Below, one piece after another: positions 37,735 to 47,761 of a DNA stretch of 57,314 nucleotides. Every line of letters starts with the position of its first letter. Position 1 is the stretch's first letter. A program made the position numbers and the translations under genes. The notes under the pieces are model-generated. The model had not been told where the DNA came from. It did not search any database and saw only the letters and a program-made list of their open reading frames with translations. Where the stretch lies: contig NZ_JACWFH010000011.1 of the NCBI RefSeq assembly GCF_019749255.1, positions 1,511-58,824 of the forward strand, written 5' to 3'. The DNA comes from Mesobacillus maritimus (GTDB lineage Bacteria; Bacillota; Bacilli; Bacillales; Cytobacillaceae).

Positions 37735-38844
37735 TTAGTCCAAACAAAATCCTTCTTTGAAGATTGCCTTTTTATTAAGTTTCTTCTTATTAACTTTAAA
37801 TCCTATCCCATGCTCCTTTGGAACCTCTATATATCCATTTCTAACACTTACTTCGGGTTCAATAATGTCTTCTTCCCAGTACCTATTTGAACCCGATATA
37901 TCACCTGGAATTGTAAATCCTGGTAACGTGGCTAAGGCAATGTTATGCGCCCGAGAGATCCCGAATTCAATCATTCCCCCACACCAAACTGGTATCCCTT
38001 TATCAAGACAAAAATCATGTATTTTTAAAGCAGTCTCGAGACCGCCGACTCTTCCAATTTTAATATTGACAACCCGACAACTACCAAACTGGATAGCTTT
38101 TCTTGCGTCTTCAAAAGACACAATACTTTCGTCTAAGCAAATTGGGGTCGTTAACTCTTTTTGTATAAAAGAATGATCGATAATATCGTCATGCCCAAGT
38201 GGTTGTTCGATCATCAATAATCCATATTCATCAAGCGCTTTTAACCGATGTAAGTCTTTCATGGTGTAGGATGAATTTGCGTCTGCCATTAATTCCAGTG
38301 AGGGGAATCTTTTCCGAAGTTCAGATACAAATTCAATATCATTTTTAGGTGATATTTTAATTTTCACTCGCTGGTAGCCTTGTTCTAAGTAATTCTCCGT
38401 TTGTTTGATTGCCTCAGGTAAAGAAGAGGTAGCCACAACGACTCCAGAAGGAATGCTGTTCACCTTCCCCCCAATAAGACTAGAAAGTGAAAGGTTCTGC
38501 TCTTTTGCATATAAATCCCATAATGCAGTTTCCAGAGCCGCCTTTGCCATATGATTTCTTCGAATCTTACTGAACAATTCTGTTGCTTCAGCTGGATGAT
38601 TTATGGGACTATTCTTTAATAGTGGAATGAGGAAGTCCTTTAGCATATGAAAAGAGGTTTTGACTGTCTCTTCTGTATACCAGGGTGAAGAGAATGCCAC
38701 TCCTTCACCATATCCTTGTAATCCGTCTCTATCGGTCACCTCAACAATAATGGCTTCACGATCAGTGACTGTTTCAAGATGGGTGGCAAAAGGACTTTTT
38801 AATGGCATTTTGACGATGCTCAGATGAATATAGTCTATCTTCAT
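37735..38844 (-). CDS. menC: o-succinylbenzoate synthase
   Basis: The 369-residue enolase-superfamily enzyme dehydrates SHCHC to o-succinylbenzoate in menaquinone synthesis. The catalytic lysine motif RVKIKISP near residue 163, metal ligands in LMADANSSYT and LDESIV, and the second lysine in NIKIGRVGG are all visible. Homologues of this type often also racemise N-acylamino acids. It starts two bases after the menE stop and is the last gene of the men cluster. Confidence 0.93.
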   Translation of the reverse strand: MKIDYIHLSIVKMPLKSPFATHLETVTDREAIIVEVTDRDGLQGYGEGVAFSSPWYTEETVKTSFHMLKDFLIPLLKNSPINHPAEATELFSKIRRNHMAKAALETALWDLYAKEQNLSLSSLIGGKVNSIPSGVVVATSSLPEAIKQTENYLEQGYQRVKIKISPKNDIEFVSELRKRFPSLELMADANSSYTMKDLHRLKALDEYGLLMIEQPLGHDDIIDHSFIQKELTTPICLDESIVSFEDARKAIQFGSCRVVNIKIGRVGGLETALKIHDFCLDKGIPVWCGGMIEFGISRAHNIALATLPGFTIPGDISGSNRYWEEDIIEPEVSVRNGYIEVPKEHGIGFKVNKKKLNKKAIFKEGFCLD

Positions 38845-38845
38845 T

Positions 38846-40333
38846 TTAAGTTAACTCCCTCTTCAACCACTCCCGAAGATCTTTTCTTAAAAGTTTCCTG
38901 GATGCATTACGAGGCAACTCCTCCACAAAGGTGATGAGCTTAGGCACCTTATATTTTGCCAACCTCTCCATACAATACTCTTTCAAATCATTTTCTGAAA
39001 TTGTGGACTCCTTTTTTTTCACAACAAAAGCAGCTGGGACCTGCCCCCAACTAGGATGGTCCATTCCGACAATTCCTGCTTCAACAACATCCTCATGTGA
39101 CACTAAAACACTTTCAATCTCCGCAGGATAAATGTTCTCCCCACCGGATATGATTAAGTCAGAACGCCGGTCAAGTACATAAAGAAAGCCATCTCCATCC
39201 AAATACCCTATATCCCCAGTATGGAACCAACCATTTTTCATTTTCTTGCTTGTTTCTTGTTCACGGTTCAGATAACCTGGTGTTACATTTGGACCCTTCA
39301 CAAGAATTTCTCCTTCAGACCCATTAGCTAACTCAGTTTCAGCTTCATCAATGATTTTTATTTGGTTAGGGAACAAGGCTTTTCCTGCAGAGCCCAGCTT
39401 CTCAATACTGTATTCAGGTGCGAGGGTAGCAAATTGCGAAGCCGTTTCAGTCATCCCGTAAGATTGGTAGACTGGAATCCCCTTTCGTTTACAGTCTTCT
39501 AATAATGAAAGTGGTGCAGGTCCCCCACCTAGGAGCATCCCTCTAAAGCTTTCAGGCAGTTGGCCAACTTCTAGTAAATCGTTTATCTTCATTAGCATTG
39601 TACTGACAACAGACATCATGGTAACAGAGTTAGAGAGGATTTCTTCAATCGCATCTTTTTCTTTAAAACTATGATGCAAGATGATTGTCATCCCGTATAT
39701 TAAACTACGCATTAAAATAGAGTAGCCACTAATATGGAAAATCGGCACGGCGCAAAGCCAGCGCTCGCTATCCGACAAGCCCAGGTTTAAAGCTGATGCA
39801 GTTGCACTCCACCAATGGTTTCCAAAGGTTTGTAACACCCCCTTAGGGTTGCCCGTCGTTCCGGAAGTGTACATAATTGTCGTGACATCGTCTAAATCAT
39901 ACTCTTCTTGAAGAACAGCATTTGCGATTTTCTCCTTGAACAAGGCTTCTTTCTCCACTACGACATGCTGATATGTATTTTTAATAGTTGATATTTTTTC
40001 CACAAAGGCATTTTCATATAGCAGAATTTCCGCCTTCGAATCCTCAAGCTGCCATAGTAATTCTTTTGAAGTCAGTCTGTTATTTAGGATGACGGTCCTA
40101 ACTCCTAACATTTGCAAAGCATATAGAATCATAACTGAATCAGCGTGATTAGAAATTAGAACGGCAGCAGAACTGCCCTTTTCAAGTCCAAAATTCGTTA
40201 GTTGACCCGCTATTTTTTTGGCGGATTCGAAAACTTGTTTGAACGTATACGTTTCATCCTCAAACATAATTGCGATTCGATTTGGAGTTAATTCTGCACG
40301 TTTTTTTAGCCAATTAGGGACAATCTGTTTCAT
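38846..40333 (-). CDS. menE: o-succinylbenzoate-CoA ligase
   Basis: The 495-residue ANL-superfamily ligase activates o-succinylbenzoate with ATP and CoA. The AMP-binding loop is YTSGTTGNPKGV, followed by YGMTETASQF, GWFHTGDIGYLD and the C-terminal PRNASRKLLRKDL, with the catalytic Lys of the last motif. The length is usual for MenE. It is followed immediately by menC. A terminator-like hairpin lies between menB and this gene, so menEC may be expressed at a lower level than, or separately from, the upstream men genes. Confidence 0.95.
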   Translation of the reverse strand: MKQIVPNWLKKRAELTPNRIAIMFEDETYTFKQVFESAKKIAGQLTNFGLEKGSSAAVLISNHADSVMILYALQMLGVRTVILNNRLTSKELLWQLEDSKAEILLYENAFVEKISTIKNTYQHVVVEKEALFKEKIANAVLQEEYDLDDVTTIMYTSGTTGNPKGVLQTFGNHWWSATASALNLGLSDSERWLCAVPIFHISGYSILMRSLIYGMTIILHHSFKEKDAIEEILSNSVTMMSVVSTMLMKINDLLEVGQLPESFRGMLLGGGPAPLSLLEDCKRKGIPVYQSYGMTETASQFATLAPEYSIEKLGSAGKALFPNQIKIIDEAETELANGSEGEILVKGPNVTPGYLNREQETSKKMKNGWFHTGDIGYLDGDGFLYVLDRRSDLIISGGENIYPAEIESVLVSHEDVVEAGIVGMDHPSWGQVPAAFVVKKKESTISENDLKEYCMERLAKYKVPKLITFVEELPRNASRKLLRKDLREWLKRELT

Positions 40334-40485
40334 TCATGACACTCCCATTTTAATAGAAAACACAAGTGACTCGGATAATGACCCGTAATTTTCTTTGACA
40401 CATCTGGTCCTTGCATTCTAAAAATTGAACATACATTCTTCCTTCAATAAAAGGTGTTTTAGTTTGAGCTTATTGAGCTTAAGAT

Positions 40486-40520
40486 AAAAAGGAGCCTGAT
40501 GGAAATCCACCAAGCTACTT
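40486..40520 (-). terminator. terminator-like hairpin between menB and menE
   Basis: On the minus strand AGTAGCTTGGTGGA pairs with TCCATCAGGCTCCT (one mismatch, two wobbles) around a tiny loop, then five T residues. It sits inside the men cluster and should attenuate read-through into menEC. Confidence 0.75.
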
Positions 40521-40535
40521 TAATTGATAACGGTA

Positions 40536-41354
40536 TTAAGGGAAACGCGGGAACTGACCAAAGTCTGGCTTGCGCTTTTCTTTAAAGGCATCGCGCCCTT
40601 CTTTTGCTTCGTCAGTGGTATAGTAAAGCAATGTAGCATCCCCAGCAAATTGCTGAATACCAGCAAGTCCATCTGTATCAGCATTCATAGCTGCCTTCAA
40701 GAAACGAAGTGCAGTTGGGCTTTTCTCTAGAATTTCTTCACACCATTTAATGGTTTCCTCTTCAACTTGATCTAGTGGTACAACCGTATTCACAAGTCCC
40801 ATATCAAGCGCTTCTTGGGCATTATATTGACGGCAAAGATACCAAATTTCACGAGCTTTTTTATGACCGATAATTCTAGCTAAATAGCCTGAGCCATATC
40901 CTGCATCAAAACTACCAACTTTAGGTCCTGTTTGGCCAAAGATAGCGTTATCTGCTGCAATCGTCAAATCACATACTACATGAAGAACATGTCCTCCTCC
41001 GATTGCATATCCACGCACCATTGCAATAACAGGCTTCGGAATAACGCGTATTAAGCGTTGTAGATCCAATACATTTAGACGAGGAATTTGGTCCTCACCT
41101 ACATAACCACCATGTCCTCGAACGCTTTGGTCTCCACCAGAACAAAATGCCTTATCGCCTGCACCAGTTAATACAATCACACCAACTTTGGAATCATCAC
41201 GAGCACATGCGAATGCGTCAAGCAACTCCATTACGGTTTTGGGACGAAAAGCGTTCCGTACTTCTGGACGATTAATTGTTATTTTTGCGATACCATTATA
41301 TGTCTCATATAATATATCTTCGTAAGTACGTTCTGATACCCACTCAACTGCCAA
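40536..41354 (-). CDS. menB: 1,4-dihydroxy-2-naphthoyl-CoA synthase
   Basis: The 272-residue crotonase-family enzyme closes the naphthoate ring of o-succinylbenzoyl-CoA. Signatures are [14 protein letters not shown], the oxyanion region [14 protein letters not shown] and [13 protein letters not shown]. The Gly in TGPKVG marks the type that uses bicarbonate as cofactor. It begins with TTG, preceded by AAAGGAGG. Confidence 0.96.
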   Translation of the reverse strand: MAVEWVSERTYEDILYETYNGIAKITINRPEVRNAFRPKTVMELLDAFACARDDSKVGVIVLTGAGDKAFCSGGDQSVRGHGGYVGEDQIPRLNVLDLQRLIRVIPKPVIAMVRGYAIGGGHVLHVVCDLTIAADNAIFGQTGPKVGSFDAGYGSGYLARIIGHKKAREIWYLCRQYNAQEALDMGLVNTVVPLDQVEEETIKWCEEILEKSPTALRFLKAAMNADTDGLAGIQQFAGDATLLYYTTDEAKEGRDAFKEKRKPDFGQFPRFP

Positions 41355-41409
41355 TTTAAAATCCTCCTTTTATGTACTAAAAAAATGGTACAAATCTGTT
41401 AGGCCTGCC

Positions 41410-42222
41410 TTAGTTTCCCTCGGACAGAAACCCACTTACTATTGTACCAAATTTTTCGGGTTCTTCCACATGAATCGCATGCCCAGTATTTTTAATAGTC
41501 AAAAGGTTTCCTCTAGGCAGTTTAGAAAGCATTTCTTCACCAATTTTATAAAACTTCAAATCTTGCTCTCCAACTAGAATCAGTGTCTCAAATGGGAATT
41601 TTACTAGCGAACTCCACCAAGAAGGCTGAGCGCCTGTGCCCATCCCAAGCAAACTATTTGCTAAGCCTGTTGCATTATTCTTTAATCGCTGCTTTCTTAT
41701 TTCTTCCCTTTTTTCAATTGATAAATTCTTTTGGGTTCGAAACAAAGGTATACTTTCCCAGTGTTTTACAAAGGATTCAATTCCTTCCACCTGGATTTTT
41801 GCTGCGAGTTTGGCATCTTGCTCACGGCGTGCCACACGCTCATCTTCAGTCTTCAATCCAGGTGTGGTACTTTCAAGAACTAATTTACGAACCCTCTCTG
41901 GATAAGTGACCGCAAAGGTGATTGCCAGTCTTCCTCCCATTGAGTAACCTAAAAGATCAACTTTTTCAATACCTAATTTATCTAGCAATATTTTCAAGTC
42001 AGCGGCTGAATGTAAAATGTCGTACCTCTCTGATATTGGAGGCGCTTCTGTTTCCCCATGACCTAGTAAGTCAACCATAATCATGGTTGAGGTTTGTTCA
42101 AGGTTAGGAGCAAGCGGATACCATGTAGCAGATGAACCAGTAAACCCATGAAGAAGAAGCAGCGGAAATCCAGTTCCCCTTTTTTCAACAAAATAATGGA
42201 CATCATTCAGCTTAACCTTCAT
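41410..42222 (-). CDS. menH: SHCHC synthase MenH (alpha/beta hydrolase fold)
   Basis: The 270-residue protein removes pyruvate from SEPHCHC to give SHCHC. It has the LLHGFTGSSATW oxyanion region, nucleophile motif GYSMGGRLA and C-terminal GHAIHVEEPEKF with the catalytic His. It matches B. subtilis YtxM. ATG at 42222 lies inside the 3' end of menD. A GTG three codons earlier is also possible because the ribosome binding site is weak. Confidence 0.93.
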   Translation of the reverse strand: MKVKLNDVHYFVEKRGTGFPLLLLHGFTGSSATWYPLAPNLEQTSTMIMVDLLGHGETEAPPISERYDILHSAADLKILLDKLGIEKVDLLGYSMGGRLAITFAVTYPERVRKLVLESTTPGLKTEDERVARREQDAKLAAKIQVEGIESFVKHWESIPLFRTQKNLSIEKREEIRKQRLKNNATGLANSLLGMGTGAQPSWWSSLVKFPFETLILVGEQDLKFYKIGEEMLSKLPRGNLLTIKNTGHAIHVEEPEKFGTIVSGFLSEGN

Positions 42223-43972
42223 ATTTCCCACTCTTTATGACTTTACTTATTTCCTGGGAAACAGAATTCCACAAATCTCGATGTTCGCTTAAGTTTGTGT
42301 CCCTATCTGTCGATATCTCCAATACCCTCAGGCCTTTTGCTTCCAAGTCCTTAGCGAATACATGGTGAAAATGGTCCCAATCCACAACTTTCTCATATGA
42401 TCCTCCATACATTTCAATTACATGGCGAAAATCTAATTCAAGCGGAGTCCCGAAAAGCATTTCAAAATGTTTTGGGTGTTCAGCCTGGGGTAGGAAAGAG
42501 AAGATTCCTCCTCCATTATTATTGATTAATAGGACAGTTACATTTAATTTAAATAGCTTTGCTGCCAGCAGACCATTTAAATCGTGGAAAAATGTTAGGT
42601 CCCCTAACACCAAGTAAAGGGGTTGAGAAACCGTTGCTGCACCTAATGCGGTGGAAACAATGCCATCAATTCCGTTTGCCCCCCTGTTCCCCATTACCTT
42701 AATACCCTTTTTATTTGCAAAAAAGAACGAATCCAAATCACGAATTGGCATACTATTCCCGACAAACAAGGTTGCGTTTTCCGGCAAGAGATCTGCCAAT
42801 AAATGAAAAAGCTTCCCTTCACTAAGCTTAGGTATATCCCTAATGGATGATAAATTCATTTTCGTATGCTTGTTAATGCTTATCCATTTCTCAAGATAAC
42901 TTGACTGTTCTTCTCGAGGTTCAATGTATTTACTTACATCTCTACATAAAAAACTTTCATCACAATAGACCATTTCAGTTGCTGCTGTGAGTGGGTCGCG
43001 CCATCCACTTCCGCCATCAACAACAATTTGTGGAACATCCCGATTTTCCTTCAAAAAGATGGTTAGCGCTTTAGAAACTGGCATTGCCCCGAATCTAATC
43101 ACTACGTTAGGTTTTAGTGCTTCTTTTGAATCTTCGAAGCGAAGGAAAGTATCATAGGCATCAATTATTAGTTCTTGCTCATGAAGGCCACTTCGCAATT
43201 GTGATAAAGGATCTGCTAGAATAGGGAACTGAAGTAATTTAGCAAAAGAAACTACTGTCTCCGTAAACGCTGCATCCTCTATCGGTCCACAAATAATTAC
43301 ACCGTGTTTCTCCGCATTCAACATAGTAGCGAGGTTTTTAATCGTTTCAGTTGATAATGAAAGTTTACCATCATGAATATCGACATACCCATTTGTTCGT
43401 TCTGGCAGCTCAAACATTTCCTCATAGAGATTAGGAATCAAAGGCTCCCGTAAAGGAAAGTTCAAATGCACTGGACCAGCAGGATAACGAGTAGCTGTTG
43501 CTGCCGCTCTTGCACATACAGTCCGGGCATAGCGAATCATTTCTTCTTTTCCTTCGGGAGGTGACATTTCTACAAACCACTTCACATTATGTCCATATAA
43601 ATGAATTTGATCGATGGCCTGAGGAGCACCCACATCCCTTAGTTCATGAGGGCGGTCAGCCGTTAACACCATCAGAGGAACCCTCGAAATGGTTGCCTCG
43701 ATAATCGCTGGATAGTAATTAGCTGCCGCTGTTCCTGACGTACATAGAATCGCAACTGGTTTTTTCGTTGCTTTTGCAATGCCTAATCCAAAAAAAGCAG
43801 CTGAGCGTTCATCCACATGAATATGAAGGTTAAGCTCTGGGTGCTCTGCCATGACTAATGCAATCGGAGTTGACCGAGATCCTGGACTTATGACAATATC
43901 TTTTACACCGGCATGGACTAGTTCTGCAACAAATGCTGCAATATAAGCGGTTAATCCTTCCTGATGATTCAT
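42212..43972 (-). CDS. menD: SEPHCHC synthase MenD (ThDP-dependent)
   Basis: The 586-residue thiamine-diphosphate enzyme adds 2-oxoglutarate to isochorismate. The N-terminal SPGSRSTPI, the VDERSAAFFGLG region with the catalytic Glu, and the ThDP/Mg motif GDLTFFHDLNGLL with INNNGGGIFSFLP are all present. It overlaps menF by four bases (ATGA) and menH at its 3' end, so the three are translationally linked. Confidence 0.96.
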   Translation of the reverse strand: MNHQEGLTAYIAAFVAELVHAGVKDIVISPGSRSTPIALVMAEHPELNLHIHVDERSAAFFGLGIAKATKKPVAILCTSGTAAANYYPAIIEATISRVPLMVLTADRPHELRDVGAPQAIDQIHLYGHNVKWFVEMSPPEGKEEMIRYARTVCARAAATATRYPAGPVHLNFPLREPLIPNLYEEMFELPERTNGYVDIHDGKLSLSTETIKNLATMLNAEKHGVIICGPIEDAAFTETVVSFAKLLQFPILADPLSQLRSGLHEQELIIDAYDTFLRFEDSKEALKPNVVIRFGAMPVSKALTIFLKENRDVPQIVVDGGSGWRDPLTAATEMVYCDESFLCRDVSKYIEPREEQSSYLEKWISINKHTKMNLSSIRDIPKLSEGKLFHLLADLLPENATLFVGNSMPIRDLDSFFFANKKGIKVMGNRGANGIDGIVSTALGAATVSQPLYLVLGDLTFFHDLNGLLAAKLFKLNVTVLLINNNGGGIFSFLPQAEHPKHFEMLFGTPLELDFRHVIEMYGGSYEKVVDWDHFHHVFAKDLEAKGLRVLEISTDRDTNLSEHRDLWNSVSQEISKVIKSGKYEG

Positions 43973-45375
43973 TTTTGTTTTCCTCCAAGCGCAGTCAGCA
44001 TCGGACGAAACTTGATGCTGGTTTCTATATATTCGCTCTCTGCTTCTGAATCAGCCACGACACCACAACCGGCAAAAAGTGAAGCTTCTTCGCCTTGGAT
44101 TAAGGCAGAACGTATGGCCACAGCAAATTCCCCATTTTCCCGGGAATCCTGCCAACCAATAGGTGCCGCATAAAAACCACGGTCGAGCTCTTCTACTTCC
44201 CTAATTTTCGTAACAGCCAGTTCTTTAGGAACTCCCCCGAGAGCAGGCGTAGGGTGAAGTCTGTTTACGATTTCAAGTAACGATGTCCCTTCACGGCTTT
44301 GTCCTATTACAGGTGTATATAAATGTTGGATATATTTAGTTTTCATCAATTGAGGTTCAGCAGGAAGTGTCACATCCTCACAGGTTTCTTCCATGGCTTC
44401 CTTAATCATATCCACGACATACTGGTGTTCAACTAAATTCTTTTGGTCTTCAAGTAAGGTTTGCCCTAATAATTGGTCCTCTTCCAACGTACTCCCTCGA
44501 GCAATCGAACCTGCTAGACAGGTTGAAAAGACTCTCGTATCTTCCTTTTTGACCAATCGCTCTGGTGAAGCGCCAATAAAGCAATCGCCATTTACTTCAA
44601 AAGCAAAGATAAAACTCTCCTTTTGTTCCTCTATTAAATGTGTTAACACTTTTTCAATCTGAACGGCACTTTCAAAATGAAGCCTTAACTCTCTGGCTAC
44701 AACTACCTTTCTTAACTGGCTATCAGAAAATGACTCAACTAATGAAGAAACTGATTTTTTCCATTCGTCTGCTTTTATTTCTTCCATCTTTACTATAGAA
44801 GGGTAAGCGAATTCCTGTTTTTCACTAACAGCTCCTAAAAGAGCTTGCCTGTCTTGATACACTTTATCGAACAACTCGCGATCATCATGTTGTGTACAAA
44901 AAACATTCGTTGTAAAATAGCATTCACCGTCAATAAAGGAAAGCATATATTTCGGTATATGGAAAAGTGAATCTGAAAACTTTGACCACAAGTCTGTCTT
45001 TTTCTTTAACGGGTCAAAGGCAAATCCACCAAAAATTGTCGGTCCTGTCCCCGGTATTGTCTTTTCACCACATGTAACCGCATGTCCAACTAGTTGTTTC
45101 CATTCATCTTCAATTCTGTCGAAACGTCCCATTGCTTGATCACTTTGTAGTTGTTTTGCAACTCCAATTCCAACAATAACCTGATCTCCGCTTGGGTTTT
45201 TCCAAAAAAATCTCTCTCCTAAGAAGCGGTTGCGGCCAGCCGCAAAAAAATATAAAGGATCAATTCCTTCAATCTTTTGGACTTCGCTTACCATGATGGA
45301 TTGAGATAAATGTTTAGACTTTTCAATCGCAGTAACGATTCCCTGCCTCAATTCTGTATCATGTATGGTAACCAA
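43969..45375 (-). CDS. menF: isochorismate synthase MenF
   Basis: The 468-residue chorismate-utilising enzyme makes isochorismate, the first step to menaquinone. The C-terminal domain has FIGASPERLV, CLAGSIARG, HPTPALGGVPKE and RGFYAAPIGW. It is the first gene of the leftward men operon, starting with TTG after GGGGGG. A good promoter is 55-90 bases upstream. Its homologues also serve siderophore pathways (DhbC/EntC), but the operon settles the role. Confidence 0.95.
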   Translation of the reverse strand: MVTIHDTELRQGIVTAIEKSKHLSQSIMVSEVQKIEGIDPLYFFAAGRNRFLGERFFWKNPSGDQVIVGIGVAKQLQSDQAMGRFDRIEDEWKQLVGHAVTCGEKTIPGTGPTIFGGFAFDPLKKKTDLWSKFSDSLFHIPKYMLSFIDGECYFTTNVFCTQHDDRELFDKVYQDRQALLGAVSEKQEFAYPSIVKMEEIKADEWKKSVSSLVESFSDSQLRKVVVARELRLHFESAVQIEKVLTHLIEEQKESFIFAFEVNGDCFIGASPERLVKKEDTRVFSTCLAGSIARGSTLEEDQLLGQTLLEDQKNLVEHQYVVDMIKEAMEETCEDVTLPAEPQLMKTKYIQHLYTPVIGQSREGTSLLEIVNRLHPTPALGGVPKELAVTKIREVEELDRGFYAAPIGWQDSRENGEFAVAIRSALIQGEEASLFAGCGVVADSEAESEYIETSIKFRPMLTALGGKQK

Positions 45376-45432
45376 AATAATCCCCCCAATAACAGCCTCT
45401 CATCTGTTATGACACGTGTTCAAACTTATTTT

Positions 45433-45461
45433 AAGATACACTTCCTCATTCTCAATGTCAA
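45433..45461 (-). promoter_or_regulatory. sigma-A promoter of the men operon
   Basis: On the minus strand TTGACA (45461-45456), a 17-base spacer and TATCTT (45438-45433). The -35 is perfect; the -10 is weaker. Confidence 0.65.
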
Positions 45462-45644
45462 TAAAACCGCCGTGGTTACGCCTAGTTATATCCTTATTAT
45501 ATGATACTCAACTGTCGTTATCTTTAAGCTTTTAGATATTAGGGAAAAACATCCATTCTATCCTTGAAGTAGTATTTGACAGTCTACCCGCCCCGTCATA
45601 CACTTTAATTGTAGGAAATAGTTTAGAGAGATAGGCTATCGTTT

Positions 45645-45673
45645 TTGACAGAATCAAGACTTTTTGATATTAT
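45645..45673 (+). promoter_or_regulatory. sigma-A promoter of menA
   Basis: TTGACA (45645-45650), a 17-base spacer and TATTAT (45668-45673), close to ideal. It gives a leader of about 40 bases. The 346-base gap to menF holds only these two divergent promoters as far as I can see. Confidence 0.8.
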
Positions 45674-45721
45674 AATAAGGTTTGGTCGATAAATATAAAA
45701 TAAAGGGAGAGAATTGGTATT

Positions 45722-46651
45722 ATGCAAACACCACTTCAACCTGGTTCTTCTCCAATAGCAAGAGATCATGGCTTTCAAAAATGGTGGCAATTAGCACGCC
45801 CTCATACATTGACTGCTGCATTTGCACCTGTCCTTCTTGGTACAGCGCTTGCTATTGAAATAACATCTATTGATATTTTCTTGTTTTTAGCTACACTACT
45901 AGCCTGCTTGATCATTCAGGCTGCAACCAATATGTTTAATGAATATTATGACTTTAAGAGGGGTCTCGATACCGAAGAATCAATTGGGATTGGGGGCGCA
46001 ATCGTTCGCAATGGGATTAAACCTGCAACAGTCCTCGGGCTAGCACTTGGACTGTACGGTATTGCGATTTTAATTGGTATTTATATTTGCATGAATACTA
46101 CTTGGTGGCTTGCAGCGATTGGACTGGTAGGAATGCTAATTGGTTACCTCTACACCGGTGGCCCGCTTCCAATTGCTTACACTCCTTTTGGCGAGATATT
46201 CGCTGGCTTTTTCATGGGACTTCTAATTATCCTAATTTCTTTCTATATACAAACTGGTTCGGTTACAACGACAAGCATCCTTGTGTCGATTCCAAGCTTT
46301 ATCCTAGTTGGTGGTATCCTCCTATCAAATAATATCCGTGATTTTGATGGAGACAAAGAATTTGGAAGGAAGACATTAGCGATTCTAGTTGGGAAAAAGA
46401 ATGCCGTACGCGTTTTAGCTGGGATGTTTATCGTCTCCTATGCCTGGATTTTCGCGCTTATCCTAACTGGCGTTTCAACTCCGTGGCTAGCAGTTGTTGT
46501 TTTAAGTATTCCTAAAGCCCTAACAGCGGTTAAGGTCTTTAAAACAGGAAAAAACCCATTAGAAATGATGCCTGCAATGAAAGCAACAGCACAAACAAAT
46601 ACATTCTTTGCCCTGCTGTTATCAGTTGGATTATTTATCAGTTATATCTAG
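45722..46651 (+). CDS. menA: 1,4-dihydroxy-2-naphthoate polyprenyltransferase
   Basis: The 309-residue UbiA-family membrane enzyme attaches the isoprenoid chain to DHNA. Two Asp-rich Mg-binding motifs are visible: NMFNEYYDFKRGLD near residue 76 and NNIRDFDGDKEFGRKT near residue 202. About nine membrane segments are expected. It diverges from menF with its own strong promoter, unlike B. subtilis, where menA is not beside menF. A strong terminator follows. Confidence 0.95.
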   Translation: MQTPLQPGSSPIARDHGFQKWWQLARPHTLTAAFAPVLLGTALAIEITSIDIFLFLATLLACLIIQAATNMFNEYYDFKRGLDTEESIGIGGAIVRNGIKPATVLGLALGLYGIAILIGIYICMNTTWWLAAIGLVGMLIGYLYTGGPLPIAYTPFGEIFAGFFMGLLIILISFYIQTGSVTTTSILVSIPSFILVGGILLSNNIRDFDGDKEFGRKTLAILVGKKNAVRVLAGMFIVSYAWIFALILTGVSTPWLAVVVLSIPKALTAVKVFKTGKNPLEMMPAMKATAQTNTFFALLLSVGLFISYI

Positions 46652-46657
46652 CTAAGT

Positions 46658-46690
46658 GAAAAGCGCTTGGAGAAATCCAAGCGCTTTTCC
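46658..46690 (+). terminator. menA terminator
   Basis: GAAAAGCGCTTGGA pairs with TCCAAGCGCTTTTC around GAAA. The T tract is formed by the TTTTCC end of the stem. It is a strong hairpin, also usable from the left. Confidence 0.8.
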
Positions 46691-46806
46691 TATGGGCAAA
46701 AGGTCATACGCCCCTGATCAGGGCGCTTTCACTTTTCTATTGTCTAGCTCCAACTCCTAGGGGCTCGGGTCATAAGCCCCTGGGCAAGACGCTTGCGCTT
46801 TTCTTT
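46691..46806. repeat. dispersed repeat copy B (reverse orientation)
   Basis: Read on the minus strand it contains GAAAAGCGCAAGCG, GGGGCTTATGACCC, TAGGAGTTGGAGCTAGACAA, TAGAAAAGTGAAAGCGCCCT and GATCAGGGGCGTATGACC. These blocks are shared in order with copy A at 32685-32850. It directly follows the speD stop codon on that strand. Confidence 0.85.
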
Positions 46807-47616
46807 TTAATTCAATATATTTTTACCATAAAAAATTTCATCCATCTCTAGTTTAAGGCTTTCGGTTATTTCCTCTCTTTCTTCAGGGGAAAGCTTCTCT
46901 TTGGTATAACCAAATAAATAGTTATTTAAGTCAAAGTCTTTTAATTTACATTTGGTATGGAAGATGTTTTCCTGATACACATTGACATCAAACATATGGA
47001 ACATTTCTTTAATATCATCAGGAATATAATTTTGAATCGAGCTGATATCATGGTCAATAAATAACTTATAACCATTTTTATCTCGAGTAAAACCACGAAC
47101 TCGAAAATCGATCGTCATAATATCTGTATCAAAAGAACGGATTAAATAATTTAGTGCTTTTAATGGAGATATTTCTCCGCAAGTCGATACATCAATATCA
47201 GCTCGGAAGGTACTAATTCCTTCGTCGGGATGATATTCAGGATAGGTATGGACCGTAATATGGCTTTTGTCCAACTGGAGAACCACATTGTCAGGTAGTG
47301 GCCCTGGTGACTCGGCATAGGTGTCTTTTGGAACCTCCACAACAGGTCCTTCCGATACAAGCACCGTCACACTTGCTCCCTGAGGAACGTAATCCTGCTT
47401 TGCAACGTTTAACACATGGGCACCAATGATATCAGCAACATTTGTCAAGATATTCGTCAAACGGTCGGCATTGTATTGTTCATCAATATATTCAATATAA
47501 GCTTCCCGCTCTTTTTTCGTTTTAGTATAGCAAATATCATACATATTAAAACTTAAAGACTTTGTTAAGTTATTAAACCCGTGTAATTCCACTCTCTGCT
47601 CATGGGTTAATTTCAT
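46807..47616 (-). CDS. speD: S-adenosylmethionine decarboxylase, long (E. coli) type
   Basis: The 269-residue proenzyme cleaves itself at Lys117-Ser118 in [18 protein letters not shown] to create the pyruvoyl cofactor. It then decarboxylates SAM for spermidine synthesis. [19 protein letters not shown] carries further catalytic residues. The length is that of the E. coli class (about 264 residues). The short enzyme of B. subtilis has about 126. No speE gene is adjacent. ATG at 47616 follows AAGGGGGA. The aminopropyltransferase must lie elsewhere. Confidence 0.92.
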   Translation of the reverse strand: MKLTHEQRVELHGFNNLTKSLSFNMYDICYTKTKKEREAYIEYIDEQYNADRLTNILTNVADIIGAHVLNVAKQDYVPQGASVTVLVSEGPVVEVPKDTYAESPGPLPDNVVLQLDKSHITVHTYPEYHPDEGISTFRADIDVSTCGEISPLKALNYLIRSFDTDIMTIDFRVRGFTRDKNGYKLFIDHDISSIQNYIPDDIKEMFHMFDVNVYQENIFHTKCKLKDFDLNNYLFGYTKEKLSPEEREEITESLKLEMDEIFYGKNILN

Positions 47617-47718
47617 TTTTGTTCCCCCTTACTTAAGTCCTTTTACAAAAAGTAATAAAGGCATTCTCTAAATATTGTTATGTTACCCATAAAGGGCAGT
47701 AAAAAACAGGAATTCAAC

Positions 47719-47747
47719 AAAAAAGAACCGACAATGCTGTCGGTTCA
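47719..47747 (-). terminator. terminator of the glg operon
   Basis: On the minus strand GAACCGAC pairs with GTCGGTTC around AGCATT, followed by T6, just after glgP. Confidence 0.88.
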
Positions 47748-47761
47748 ACGTTTTTCGTTAT

